DNA of 64,000 nucleotides from Pinus tabuliformis (lineage: Eukaryota > Streptophyta > Pinopsida > Pinales > Pinaceae). The notes under the pieces were generated by a model. The model searched no databases. It was given only the letters and a program-made list of their open reading frames with translations, and was not told where the DNA came from. A program made the position numbers and the translations under genes. The stretch is from NCBI GenBank assembly GCA_031772625.1, contig CM062819.1:1236201897-1236265896 (forward strand), in the 5' to 3' direction. Shown here piece by piece: positions 45,098 through 55,404 of the stretch; position 1 is the stretch's first letter, and every line of letters starts with the position of its first letter.

Positions 45098-45529
45098 TGT
45101 TATGCTCTTGACCTGCAAGAAGATACCAGAATACCAAATATGCGAAGAAATATACCCAGAACATAGAACAATAAGAAATAACAGCAAGTATTTTATTATT
45201 CAGAAAGGAAATCAATGTTCACTTGCCTCTTCGAGGAGGCAACCTCCAATAGAGCTGGGCTCAATTACAAAATAAGACACGATGCTCCTCGAGGGGAGTC
45301 CCTATCCTTTATATAGGATTCATACATGCAATACCATGGGTCAATACCATGGTTCTTATTAATACCATCTATCTAATACCATGGCCCATTTGCAACTAAC
45401 TGTGGTCCCTTCTTTAGATGTGGGTCAACCACTTACAATTATTAATATGGGCTTTATTGACTCTTTACTTAACGATAACTATGACTCGATCCTATTACAT
45501 AAATAACGGGTTAGGTTTGGACCCTAACA
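45098..45529 (-). repeat. Gypsy-3 3' LTR
   Basis: 432 bp, TGTTATGCTCTTGAC to GGACCCTAACA. On the sense strand the purine tract ATGGGGGAGGGCA (45530-45542) abuts it. Confidence 0.93.
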
Positions 45530-45552
45530 TGCCCTCCCCCATAAGAATAGCC

Positions 45553-46835
45553 TTGTCCTCAAGGCTGAAGCTGCGAAAACTGCTGAAGGATAGTGGTTGG
45601 TTCCCAGGTCACATCTTTCAGAGAGGTGTCTTTCCACTTGACAAGGACTTCCTTGATCATGCAGCCGCGCAGGTGCCATTCTCGCGTGTCAAGAACCTGT
45701 TCAGGTTGGAGGCAAATTGATCCTTCTTCATCCAATTCAGGTAGACTGGTTTGAATTCGGCAATGGTTCCCAATCAATTTCTTGAGGCATGAGACATGGA
45801 AGACTGGATGGATTTTGGCAGTGGATGGTAAAGCTAGCTTGTAGGCGACTTCTCCGATGCGCTGAAGTACTTGATACAGTCCGTAGAATTTTGGAGATAA
45901 TTTCTAACAACCGTTGTCTTTGAGTGATGTTTGCTTATATGGTTGCAGCCTCAAAAATACTTGATCCCCTTCTTGAAATTGGTGTTCTGACCGATGTTGA
46001 TCTTCTTGTTGCTTCATGCTGTTTTGAGCTTGATGCAAATTCTCTCTGAGGTGGGCCAACATGGTTGTGCGGTTCTATAGGAGTTGATCCACTGCTTGTA
46101 TCTTCGAGCATCCCTTGATATAAGAAGTAGGTGAAGGAGGGAGTTGACCATAAACTGCTTCATATGGATTCATTTTGGTGGTGGCATGATAGTTGGTGTT
46201 ATACCACCATTCGGCTAGAGGTAACCACTATACCCATAGATGTTGCTTTTCTGAAGTGAAACAGCTAAGGTAGGTCTCCAGACATTTGTTGACTGCTTCA
46301 GTTTGACCATTAGTTTGGGGATGATAAGTACTGATTTATAGTTGGGTACCTTGTAGCCTGAAGAGTTCCTGCCAAAAGTTACTGGTGAAGATCGGGTCAC
46401 GATCAGACACAATGGAAGTGGGCATGCCATGCAATTTGAAGATATGGTCCATGAAAGATTGAGCTACCAAAGTCGGTGTAAAAGGGTGGGGTAGGGCGCA
46501 AAAATGAGCATACTTAGAAAGTCTGTCCACAACCACCATGATGACTGACTTATTGCCAAACTTTGGAAGACCCGTAATGAAGTCCATAGAAACCTCCGTC
46601 CAGATTGAGGTCGGGATGGGCAATGGCTGTAATGTGCCTGGGGATTTGACTGTTTCTCCTCTGTGGCACTGACATACGTCGCACTCAGCTACAAAAGTCA
46701 GAATGTCCTTTTTCATGCCTGTCCAAAAGAATGAATATTGAGTGTGAGCATAAGTCTTCTAAAAGCCTGAATGGCCTACAGTGGGAGATGAGTGCAAGTC
46801 CGCCAAAATGCGATTTTTGAGGGTGGATGTTGGTG
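45553..46835 (-). pseudogene. pol: Gypsy-3 integrase and chromodomain (inactivated)
   Basis: From 46835 downward: an integrase zinc-finger part (SSPTVGHSGF ... VAECDVCQCHRGE), then VSMDFITGLPKFGNKSV (first Asp), IVSDRDPIFTSNFWQELF (second Asp) and GQTEAVNKCLE (Glu). EWWYNTNYHATTKMNPYEAVYG and a VFHVSCLKKLIG module follow. The chromodomain EVLVKWKDTSLKDVTWEP lies near 45600. TAG stops break the frame near 46340, 46225, 46075, 45905 and 46758. Chromodomain type and knuckle form (see gag) suggest a Reina-like chromovirus. Confidence 0.87.
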
Positions 46836-47606
46836 ATATCACGACTCTGTCCTTGTAGCGAAGAATCTCATCCTGCCAAGAGTAGCCCGCCGTGGAATTT
46901 GGATCCGCCTGCAATTTATTGATGAGTTGGGAGAGCAAAGGATGTGAAAACCATTCCTTGCGATCCTCTTCAATCCATTCTGGAATGGGAAGGGAGATTG
47001 CAAGCAGGGTGCTTTCCTCCTCAAATTGGCGTGATAACGCATCTGCTACGACATTTTTGCGCCCTTTCTTTTAAATTATCTCGTAATCATATCCCAACAT
47101 TTTGCTAAGCCATTTATTTTGTTGTGGCGAGGATAGGCATTGCTCTAAAAAATATTTAAGGCTTTGATGGTCTATGCGGATTTGGAAATGCCGCCCCAAT
47201 AAGTAAGGTCGCCAGGTATCTACTGCATGTAAGATGGCCATCATCTCCTTCTCATAGGTAGATTGTCCCAGATTTTTCCCACTTAGTTGTTGGCTAGTGA
47301 AGGCCAAGGGTTGACCTTCTTGATTAAGATCGCCCCAATACCTGTACCTGAAGCATCACATTCAATCACAAAATATTTGGTGAAGTCGGGTAGTGCTAAT
47401 GCGGGAGTGGAACACAGGGCATGTTTGAGAGCTATAAATGCTTGTTGCGCTTCATCATTCCAAAGAAATGAATTTTTCTTGAGGAGGTGAGTGAGGGGTC
47501 TAGCAATGCGACCATAATTGTGGACAAATTTGCGATAGTATCCCATGAGACCCAAAAATCCTCTCAAGCTCTTCAAGGTCTTTGGTTGAGGCCAATCCTG
47601 CATTGC
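46836..47606 (-). pseudogene. pol: Gypsy-3 RNase H (inactivated)
   Basis: Starting near 47606: [38 protein letters not shown], then the RNase H domain [18 protein letters not shown] (Asp), YEKEMMAILHAVDTWRPYLL (Glu), IRIDHQSLKYFLEQ (Asp) and NVVADALSRQFEE (Asp). All four acidic positions are readable. A frameshift near 47300 separates the first motif from the rest, and a TAA lies near 47071. Confidence 0.85.
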
Positions 47607-48535
47607 CTAGATCCTTTTGGGGTCCACCTTGACACCTTCACGCCCCATAATGTGGCCCAAATACTCAACTTCTTCCATGCCAAAAGATCACTTGGACATC
47701 TTGACAAATAATTTATGCTTCCGAAGCAGTTGCAAGAGCAGATCTACATGCTGAAGATGTGTGGCCCAGGTGCGGCTGTAGATGAGGATGTCATCAAAGA
47801 AAACAAGGACAAATTTTCGGAGATATGGTTTGAGCAGGTGGTTCATGAGGCTCTAAAAGGTGGATGGGGCATTACAAAGACCAAATGGCATGACTAGGAA
47901 CTCATAATGGCCTTCATGAGTTCGAAAAGTAGTGTTTGGAATGTCTACTTCTTTCATGCGAATTTGGTGATAGCCCGAGCGAAGGTCAAGCTTAGTAAAG
48001 AATTGAGCCCCATTTAGTTCATCCAACAAATCATTGACAACCGGGATGGGAAATTTATCTTTGACCATCAACTTGTTGAGGGCCCTGAAGTCTGGACACA
48101 TACGCCATTCCCCATATTTCTTGAGCACCATGACCACAGGTGATGAATAAGGACTAATGCTAGGACGAATGACGCCTGCTTCCAAGAGTTCCTTGATGAT
48201 TTTTTCAATTTCATTCTTTTGGGCGAACGGATATCTATATGGGTGCACATTTGGTGGTTGGGCCTCTGGGACCAAATTAATGCTATGATCATGTTCCCCT
48301 CTCGAGGGTGGAAGCACATGACGCTTGTCAAAGACTGGAAGATGGTTGTTTAAGATTTGTTGCATCTCAGGATGAATATGAAGAGAAGTGGGTTCGAAGG
48401 CCTGGATGGCATTAAATTGGGCTATAACTCCATGGTGGCCTTTTTTAACAATTTTTCCATCCTATGCAAGCTGATGATAGAGGGATCACCCGCCTAGAGT
48501 CCGCGAAGGGTATGGGTGTGGTTGTTCTGCTTAAA
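47607..48535 (-). pseudogene. pol: Gypsy-3 reverse transcriptase (inactivated)
   Basis: The segment 48365-47853 reads MQQILNNHLPVFDKRHVLPP, then VHPYRYPFAQKNEIEKIIK, MCPDFRALNKLMVKDKFPIP, FFTKLDLRSGYHQIRMKEVD and MPFGLCNAPSTF followed by TAG (47853). After it come SLMNHLLKPYLRKFVLVFFDDILIYS-type codons (plus strand near 47790; FFDD intact), LRKHKLFVKMSK, TGA near 47690 and EYLGHIMGREGVKVDPKRI with TAG near 47610. The Asp pairs of the active site remain. The stop after APSTF falls where Gln is nearly invariant in the family. Confidence 0.87.
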
Positions 48536-48537
48536 GC

Positions 48538-49250
48538 TCATATATAACTCCTGGAAATCCATTGTGATTGGCCGAGTGTGCAGAGCCATTCAGCACCCAA
48601 GACAATGTCACACCCTCCCATGTGTATGGCAAACATGTGGGTCTTTAACTGATAATCCCCCATTTTAAGTTTGACATTTTCACAGCGGCCTTCACATTTC
48701 ATTGTCCCCCCATCAACAATTTGGACCTGGAAGTTAGAGACTGCTCTGACAAAACAATGCACTGCTTCCGTGACTCTTTGATGGATAAAGTTATGCGTAC
48801 TGCCACTGTCAATCAAGACTATTACAGGGTGATGCCTAATAAAACCTTTGATTTTGAGAGTTTGGGGAGAAGAAATCCCTGCCAAGGCATGAAGCGAGAT
48901 AACTGGTTCTTCAGGTACATTGTCCAGCTGGTTGTCCTCATCTTCCTCCTCTGGTTCCTCAAGTGGTGGGGTTTCCTCCGATGAACTATGATCAGTAGCA
49001 TCAATTTGAAAGAATTTGGGCTCCTTGCATTTATGCCCGGGGGAGTATTTCTCATCACAGTAGTAACACAATCCTTGCTTTCTTCTTTCCGCCATTTCCG
49101 CTGGTGACACCTTTTGAACCTTGAGTGTTTGGGTAGTGCTTTGAGCCTAGGTGGGGTGACCCTTGGCTATGAAATTTGGGCGATTGGGCTGGGCTGCTAA
49201 TGCGCATTCTACTTCTTGAGCTATCTTGCAAGCATCCAGCCATGAGGTTG
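48538..49250 (-). pseudogene. Gypsy-3 zinc knuckle and protease (inactivated)
   Basis: From 49110: MSPAEMAERRKQGLCYYCDE, completing the knuckle CYYCDEKYSPGHKC, a form typical of Reina-like chromoviruses. An acidic linker precedes the protease motif VIVLIDSGSTHNFIH (near 48770) and GGCDIVLGAEWLCTLG (near 48615). A frameshift near 48590 follows, after which the downstream frame (TMDFQELYMSF) resumes. Upstream of 49110 the gag frame (VECALAAQPNRPNF) is read with a stop near 49150. Confidence 0.85.
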
Positions 49251-50688
49251 GGTGTTGCAGTCAGACGTGGGCTTATATGGCTTCTTTGAGATCACTGACA
49301 AAACATTCCAAGTAGAACTGATCGTGTAGACCTCTTGTGCAGAAGGCTAAGGCTTCAAAGGTTGTAACATATTCATTCACTGTTCCTGTTTGTCGGAGCT
49401 TAGTGAGACGACCCAAAAAATTAGATTCATGGTCAAAGCGATCCGTAAGAGTTTTTTAGAATGTCTTCCAAGTCACGGACCTTCCATAGAAACGTTGATG
49501 CCACTGCTATCATTGCCATCTTTCATTGTCCAAGTACATGCTACCCACACTACGCTGAGTTGCATCGTCTCTGATGTGATTCAGAGTGAAATATTGCTCC
49601 ATTTGTGCTAGCCATGTGGCCGGATGAGAGCCATCAAATTTATACATGTCCAACTTGGGTGGTCACGTCTGGGACTGTTGGTGGTTGCCAAAGAGGTAAA
49701 GAGAATGGCTAGACTCGCCCTTAATGTTTTCATTGAAATCATATGCCTCCAAGTGTTCCTCTGACTTGCCCTTTGTGAGTGTGTCAGCTAAGGTCTTGAG
49801 CGACGACAATACTGCGTCCAACTTTTATTCAAGGGTGTCGATCTTCTCATTGTCCATAGCTTGAGCTCTGGTTTGTACCATGCACCGATCCGGTGCACTT
49901 AAAATTTGGGACCACTCGAAATTTTTGATGCTAACAAGTGAATGGTACCACCTTGCTCAGCTCATCGACCTGATTCTTATGGGCTAAGTCTCCTATAAGC
50001 GTCCCGGGAGGGTCTCAGATATTTGTTTTTTTTACTCCTTGCTTCGGAATACTATAGTAGCCGAATCCCAGAAAGGTCAATTATGCCCAATGTCCTGCAA
50101 GAATCATGCCTAGGCATTAGGGCCCACACAAATAGTCTGATCTATCGGCTAACCCTCAACTGCAAAGTATGAGTATGAATGTGGCAGTGATCGAACCCCG
50201 GCTGCTAGATCTGAATGGCGGATCTGATTGTGGCGACTGCTACCGAACCCAATGGCTAGATCTGAATGGCAGATCTGATAGATTTGATTAGCGGATATGA
50301 TAGATCTGAATGGCGGATCTGATAAATCTGATTGGTGGATCTGATAGATCTAAATGGCGGATCTGAGAGATCTGAATGGCGGAACTGATTGTTGCGGCTG
50401 CGACAGAACCCCACCTACTAGAGCTGATCTGGAAAATATGATGCGTGATCTAGAGAGAGACAAGGGAACTATGGTCTCAAGGAGTGTCAGGTGCTACAGA
50501 TCGCAATACACATAAGGGTCTGACATTAGTACTCGGCCCAATCTTTCAGGGCACTAACCAAGGAGGATCAACTGTACCCTTAGTCGTAGAACCCGACTAC
50601 CCTATCGTACGTGCGAGTAATCTCCCCGAGTGTTGCTCTTGGTGTACTGTAGCAGCAAGACGGCGGACGGTTTATCTATGGCGAGGTT
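49251..50688 (-). pseudogene. Gypsy-3 gag N-part and leader, first copy
   Basis: Gag is read from about 49650: MYKFDGSHPATWL, MEQYFTLNHIRDDATQRSVG, then FDHESNFLGRLTKLRQTGTV, VNEYVTTFEALAFCTR and LECFVSDLKE, with TAG codons between. Upstream (49700-50688) is a non-coding leader that contains a 22-bp minisatellite at 50204-50395. This part is about 98% like 60531-62232. It stops at 50688 within GGTTT, where it is joined to the inside of an LTR. Confidence 0.82.
50204..50395 (-). repeat. 22-bp minisatellite in Gypsy-3 leader, first copy
   Basis: The unit GGCGGATCTGATAGATCTGA plus AT repeats head to tail, about six copies with single-base variation (TGGCGGATCTGA, TGGTGGATCTGA, TAGCGGATATGA). 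The same array is at 61744-61935. Confidence 0.85.
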
Positions 50689-50909
50689 TATATAGGATTC
50701 ATACATGCAATACCATGGGTCAATACCATGGTTCTTATTAATACCATCTATCTAATACCATGGCCCATTTGCAACTAATTGTGGTCCCTTCTTTAGATGC
50801 GGGTCAACCACTTACAATTATTAATATGGGCTTTATTGACTCTTTACTTAACTATAACTATGACTCAATCCTATTACATAAATAAGGGGGTTAGGGTTGG
50901 ACCGTAATA
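50689..50909 (-). repeat. Truncated Gypsy-3 5' LTR copy
   Basis: This matches 62740-62960. It has about 4 differences from the 5' LTR and about 9 from the 3' LTR, so it derives from the 5' LTR. The join to the leader at 50687-50689 shares TTT. About 508 bp present at 62233-62740 are absent here. Confidence 0.88.
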
Positions 50910-51004
50910 GAAAGCATCGCACTTTCGATCTGTCAATCTTCTTCCCACCATGGGAAGAACCGGATTTGGGATGGGACGCCTTCCCTTTCCCTTTCCTTGC
51001 CTTA
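50910..51004 (-). pseudogene. Duplicated fragment of Copia-2 gag
   Basis: GAAAGCATCGCACTTTCGAT through CCTTGCCTTA matches 62961-63055, including the GAAAG next to the LTR. It is cut at CCTTA (51000-51004) by element A. Its presence shows that the duplication included the Gypsy-3/Copia-2 junction. Confidence 0.9.
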
Positions 51005-53371
51005 TGTTAGCGCTTGAGATTTCACCCTAGGCTGAGGAAGGTAAACCTTCAAGGCAACATCAAACCATTTCACCTCGTAGCTAGCCCTACGAGGAAGGAG
51101 AAGGCTCTCTCCGGTCAGACTCAAGGTATTTTCTCAATGGGGTGAGTTGACCAATTAGGATCAAAGATATTAGGCTAGTAAACTGATGAGGAGGGTTGAT
51201 TTAAAGTTTTTGGGGTTTTTGGTGGCAATTGGAGGGAGTGCAATTCAGGGTGTGGGGATTGAGCTCAGTTTTTGCAGGTGGGTCTTTGGGGCAAGGAAGG
51301 AGTTTGTGCTGATGCCTTAAGCTGAGATGGATGATCAAGGAAGAAAGAGAGGGAGCTAAAGAGGGCAAACAATGACTTTGAATCCTCTTTAGATAGTGGA
51401 AAACATAAATATTAAACAAAATTGAAAGCTGAGCATGGCATGCATGAATTCAAACTTTATCACTTCTTTTGTTTAATTGGCAGCAATAGAATAAGAGATG
51501 GAACACATAAACACACTTACAATGACAAGTAGGAAACACACCATCAACACAATAATCCACAAGAATCCACAATGATGTCTGCAAAACCCTGGCCTTCCTT
51601 TTCCTCAAATTGCAGAGATACAAGTAAAATATACAATAAAGCTTCTCCCTCAAGAGTCCAACCATGAAAATGAGTAAGAGAAGGCATAATATAGATCATC
51701 TAACTCCTTTCCCCACCTCTAGGGGTCGAGCTCAGCTTCCTAGGAGCAGTTTGAACTAATTCTAAACTAAGCACTAGATAATAGGCAGTCAAAACAACTT
51801 GCCTCTAAAACTTAAGTAACCCATCCATGCATTTAATATTCACTATTTACATCAAGGAAACTTCTAGAAGTGTTAAAGGAGAGTAAATGTATCCATGTTC
51901 CATGAAAATTACCCAACAATCCATCATTTACATGCATTAAGAGTCAACCAAAGTAAAAACAGTGTTTTGCAGGCCAAAATAGTCAAAATGGTGAAATTTC
52001 CCTGAGTGGTCGCGCCCCTGCCTTGGAGTGGTCGCGCGCATTGGCAGCTGTGTTTGAGGGCCTTCCTGGTGTCCAAATCAGGTGCAAGATAGCTCATTGG
52101 AAAGGTCTGTGAGTCTACTTTCCAACCCAACTGGAATTTCTGAATTTGGAGTTGATTTGACCCCTCAAAAGTCATTTCTCCCAAGGCAGCTTTCTGCAAC
52201 TCAAAAAGTGGGCAGAAAGTCAAAAATTGCATGTATTTTGAGCTTTTGGAGGCCCAAATCTCCATAAAAATTTGACCCCATGCATAGGAAAGTGTATTTT
52301 TGCATGACAATTATAAAAATGCAAAGTTTTTCTCATTCTGAGCTGTCCCCACGAGTGGTCGCGCGCGGGGTGAGACCACTCCAACGGCCAAAACCTGTAA
52401 AATTGCACAAAAAATTCACAAATGACAAAATTTTCTCCAAATTTCTTGAAATTTGGGCTGGGAGTCCCCAATCAAGTACCATGCTCAGTCAAAGAGGCTT
52501 TGGCCAAAATTTGGAGTGGATCGGGCGTTTTCCTTTGTTTTTGTGCTTTGGTCAACCGTCCTTGGAGCACCTTCGTTCTCGCCGGTATTTTTGACATTTC
52601 TCTCAAACCATGACACCTGTGTAAAACGTGAAAGAGGTTTTTCTTCCTTGTCATGTTTTGGACAAAAACCTCTCTCAGTTTTGCAAAATTCATCTTTTAT
52701 TGCTCAGAAACAGCTTTTGAGTGAAACTTGTCCCGATGTGTGAAACAAGGGATTTTGTCGAAATGGAGCGAAATGAAGGGGATAGAGGGCTTCTAAATTC
52801 TTGGGGAAATTTTTGGGAGTGGGGAGGGATGTTAGGAAGTAGGGGAAAGTGGAATCTCAGAGATTGAGTGAGGGGAAGGGGTCGAAAAGGACAAAACACA
52901 GGCCAAACCTAGAAAATTGCCAGGTTGTAGCTAGAAACTAGGGTTTGTGCAAAAATGAGGAATTTGGCGGATCTAAGGGATGGGAAGTGTTTGATAAGGT
53001 ACTTTAAGGATAGGGGAAGGTGTATGAACATCAAGAAACAAGTTTTTCCGGTGATTTGACCATCCAAGAGAAATTGCCTTCAAAACCCTAGGAGAGGGAA
53101 ATGACCTTGCCTGGGCGCAACATGAAGCATGAACAAGGTGTAAAATGACTCATTAGACACTGACATGATAATGACAACCCTACGAATGATGATAAACTCA
53201 GCTGAATGGTGACATGGACTGACATTTGGGCAAACCCTAGACCTAATGCCTAGTGACCAAATTTTGCTTGAAGACTCACTGAAATGACAAAATTTGACCT
53301 TGACACTTCAAAATCACTTTGTAAGAGCACATTTGATCACTGTAGGAAGGCTGGAAAGACTGACACTAACA
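51005..53371 (-). repeat. Element A 3' LTR
   Basis: The left edge is fixed by the break in the Copia-2 fragment, the right edge by TAACA next to the purine-tract region. A second, older copy of this LTR type is at 1-1153 plus 6987-7390. Confidence 0.85.
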
Positions 53372-53665
53372 TTGGCTCCAATGGGGATGGTAGCTCCTTG
53401 GAGGTGCCAAGAACCTTAGACCTCTGGGAGAGCAGACCAGTGCCTTACAATCATTGGGCAATGGAGTCATAAACTCAAGCTGAAATGCAAGACTGAAAAC
53501 TGACACAAACTAACCTAACAACAAAACTGAAAATGGACTAACAAAGGACTCATGACTCAACTAAAAACTGACTCAATACTTAAACACAATCGACCAACTG
53601 AAAATGATGCTCAAAGTGGAGCTTATTCATCACAACCTACTCTAACAGTTTCATTCATCACCTGA
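53372..53665 (-). other. Element A 3' non-coding region
   Basis: About 290 bp between the gag-related frame and the LTR, rich in ACTGA/CAACTGA. The LTR-proximal end holds the purine tract in the sense direction. No coding signal is seen. Confidence 0.6.
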
Positions 53666-55268
53666 TCAAGTGAAATGAAACAACCAATGCAACCAAGTAA
53701 GTATCCCATCTGCTGTTCGAATTCTCCACAAGTGCTTGCTTATGAACAACAAAAGAGAACTATTGAAAGGCAACTCCCATGACAACTTAGAAACAGACCC
53801 ATTGAATGATATGAATTCTCTATCCGCCTCCAATAACACTGCATAAGGATCTTGAAATTCAAGCACACTGGAACTTAGCTCATCCAATGGATTATTTCTC
53901 TTTTCCTCATTACATGAATGCAAACTTTGATCTGAGTCTTGTGATGAGACCTCTGCTGAAAATGACAAAGAAACCGGCTGTCGGATCAAATTCATATCAG
54001 CACATGTTTCAAGCTCACATGTGGTCAATGGAGAAAGACTTTGACTGCAAACCTCATCCAAAACATTAGCTATTGGATCATGAAAAACTTGAAAAGACTG
54101 CTGCAATGTATCCTTTGAAAATGTATGACATCTTTCTAGCTGTTCATCTTGTTCTTGAGAGATTTTATGAGAATTCTGCCTTACAAACTGAAATGCTTCA
54201 AAACAAAAGGGTATAGAATCTTCCTGTATCATCAAATCATGTATTTCGGCTGCCATATCTTCATCTGTAATCTGCCCTTCAAATTCATTTGGTGGCTGCA
54301 AATCTAATGCTACAGGCTGCCCAAGAATTTTGTTATCTGTCTCATCCTCAACATTAAATGATTTACTACGCAATCTACCCTTCAAAAACTGAATTGATTC
54401 GAAACAAAAAGGTAGGGAACCTTCTTGTATCATTTGATCAAATATATCAACTTCCATGCCTTCATCTGCAACTTGAAAACCAATGGCATTTGGGGGCTGC
54501 AAATCTGAATATGAGAAGTCTGGAACAAGGTTTTTATTGCCTTCAAGATGGTCTAGATCAAGACTTGTTGACAGCTGATTTCTAATTTCATGGAAGTTGT
54601 CTCTAATGAGCTGACATGAATCAAAACAAAAAGGCAAAGATCCTTCACTTACTTCAAAATTTGCTGCACTTTCCTCATCACTGTCATAGCTGATATGTGA
54701 TGGTTGAACATTGTATTCAAGCTGCTGAAAATGAACTTTTTCCTCCCACAAACTGGCTGATGATTTGTCTGCAAGATTAGCTTCTGCTTGGAGAACATAA
54801 TCATCATCATACTCATCAAACCGAGGCAAATTATCATCAAACATACACATCATATCAACAGCTCTCTCTTCTTCACAATGATCTATAAAACAATCACTAC
54901 GACAACTAGGGTAAGAAACAAAATGTTTTGGATCAGCAACTTGTTCTTCTTCAATCAGCGAGCCATGAGCTTGAATATCATAAGCATTCCTTGCGTTGAT
55001 CTTGTCCATCATCTTTTCCACTGCACTTACCAAAATGTCAAGCTTTACCTCTAGAGATGTTGATTTTTCCAGATCTATGTTTTTCATCTCTTCTTCCTTC
55101 ATCCTTGCCCTTCGGATCAACAGATGAGCTTCTACACTTACTGCACTGTTTTGCATCTCGTGAAGTGTTGCAATATCCCTTTCTCTCAGCTGAAACTCCA
55201 TCTCCGGATCAAAGGCACCCGGATAGTGCAAGAGAGCAGATCTAGGAGAAGTTCTTATATCAACTGGC
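53666..55268 (-). CDS. Element A gag-related frame with PFCF repeats (534 codons)
   Basis: Residues 20-65 (FDPEMEFQLRERDIATLHEM, then VEAHLLIRRARMKEEE) match the C-terminal part of Gypsy-2 gag (RERRCATLAEMQDATLEVE). Residues 75-95 could form a coiled coil. Residues 140-480 are acidic and contain three spaced copies of SLPFCF or SIPFCF (213, 287 and 354), two of them preceded by DLQPPN and MIQE. I do not recognise this repeat. The end is hydrophobic and Trp-rich (LLLFISKHLWRIRTADGILT). There is no internal stop, unlike every other gag or pol here. The apparent start is TTG at the join with element-B leader, so the true N-terminus is lost. The role is unknown; it may be an extended Gag of a non-autonomous element. 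Confidence 0.7.
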
Positions 55269-55404
55269 AACCATGATCAACACCATGCAAATGCAACAAG
55301 AACATGGACTACAAGCATAACGAACACATATGCAACTGACATGAATGCATGACTAGCACACAACCCATCCAGTCCAAGGGGTGAACCATGCTCTGATACC
55401 ACTC
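55263..55404 (-). other. Element B leader, 5' end, with PBS
   Basis: The minus strand reads TGGTATCAGAGCATGG at 55386-55401 (Met-tRNA type PBS), three bases from the LTR. The following leader matches Gypsy-1 8500-8640. It stops at about 55262 at the join with element A. Confidence 0.85.

Larger units (their letters stand above)
51005..55262 (-). mobile_element. Element A, Tat-related LTR element, 5'-truncated
   Basis: A 2367-bp 3' LTR (51005-53371, TGTTAGCGC...CTAACA on the plus strand) is followed by a tract TTGGCTCCAATGGGGATG resembling that of Gypsy-2 (TTGGCTCCTTCTGGGGATG). A long gag-related frame comes next. The element ends abruptly at about 55262, where element-B leader begins. The 5' LTR and gag start are therefore missing. 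The bases before the LTR (CCTTA) are the candidate TSD; the intact target CCTTACTCGATAAG is seen at 63051. No protease, RT or integrase is visible between LTR and gag. Confidence 0.82.

Noticed and set aside
50204..50395. CRISPR-like array of 22-bp repeats
   Set aside because: There are no spacers between units; it is a minisatellite within a retrotransposon leader.
53666..55268. Envelope-like gene
   Set aside because: The end is hydrophobic and Trp-rich, but there is no signal peptide, the frame is an extension of gag, and the start is truncated.
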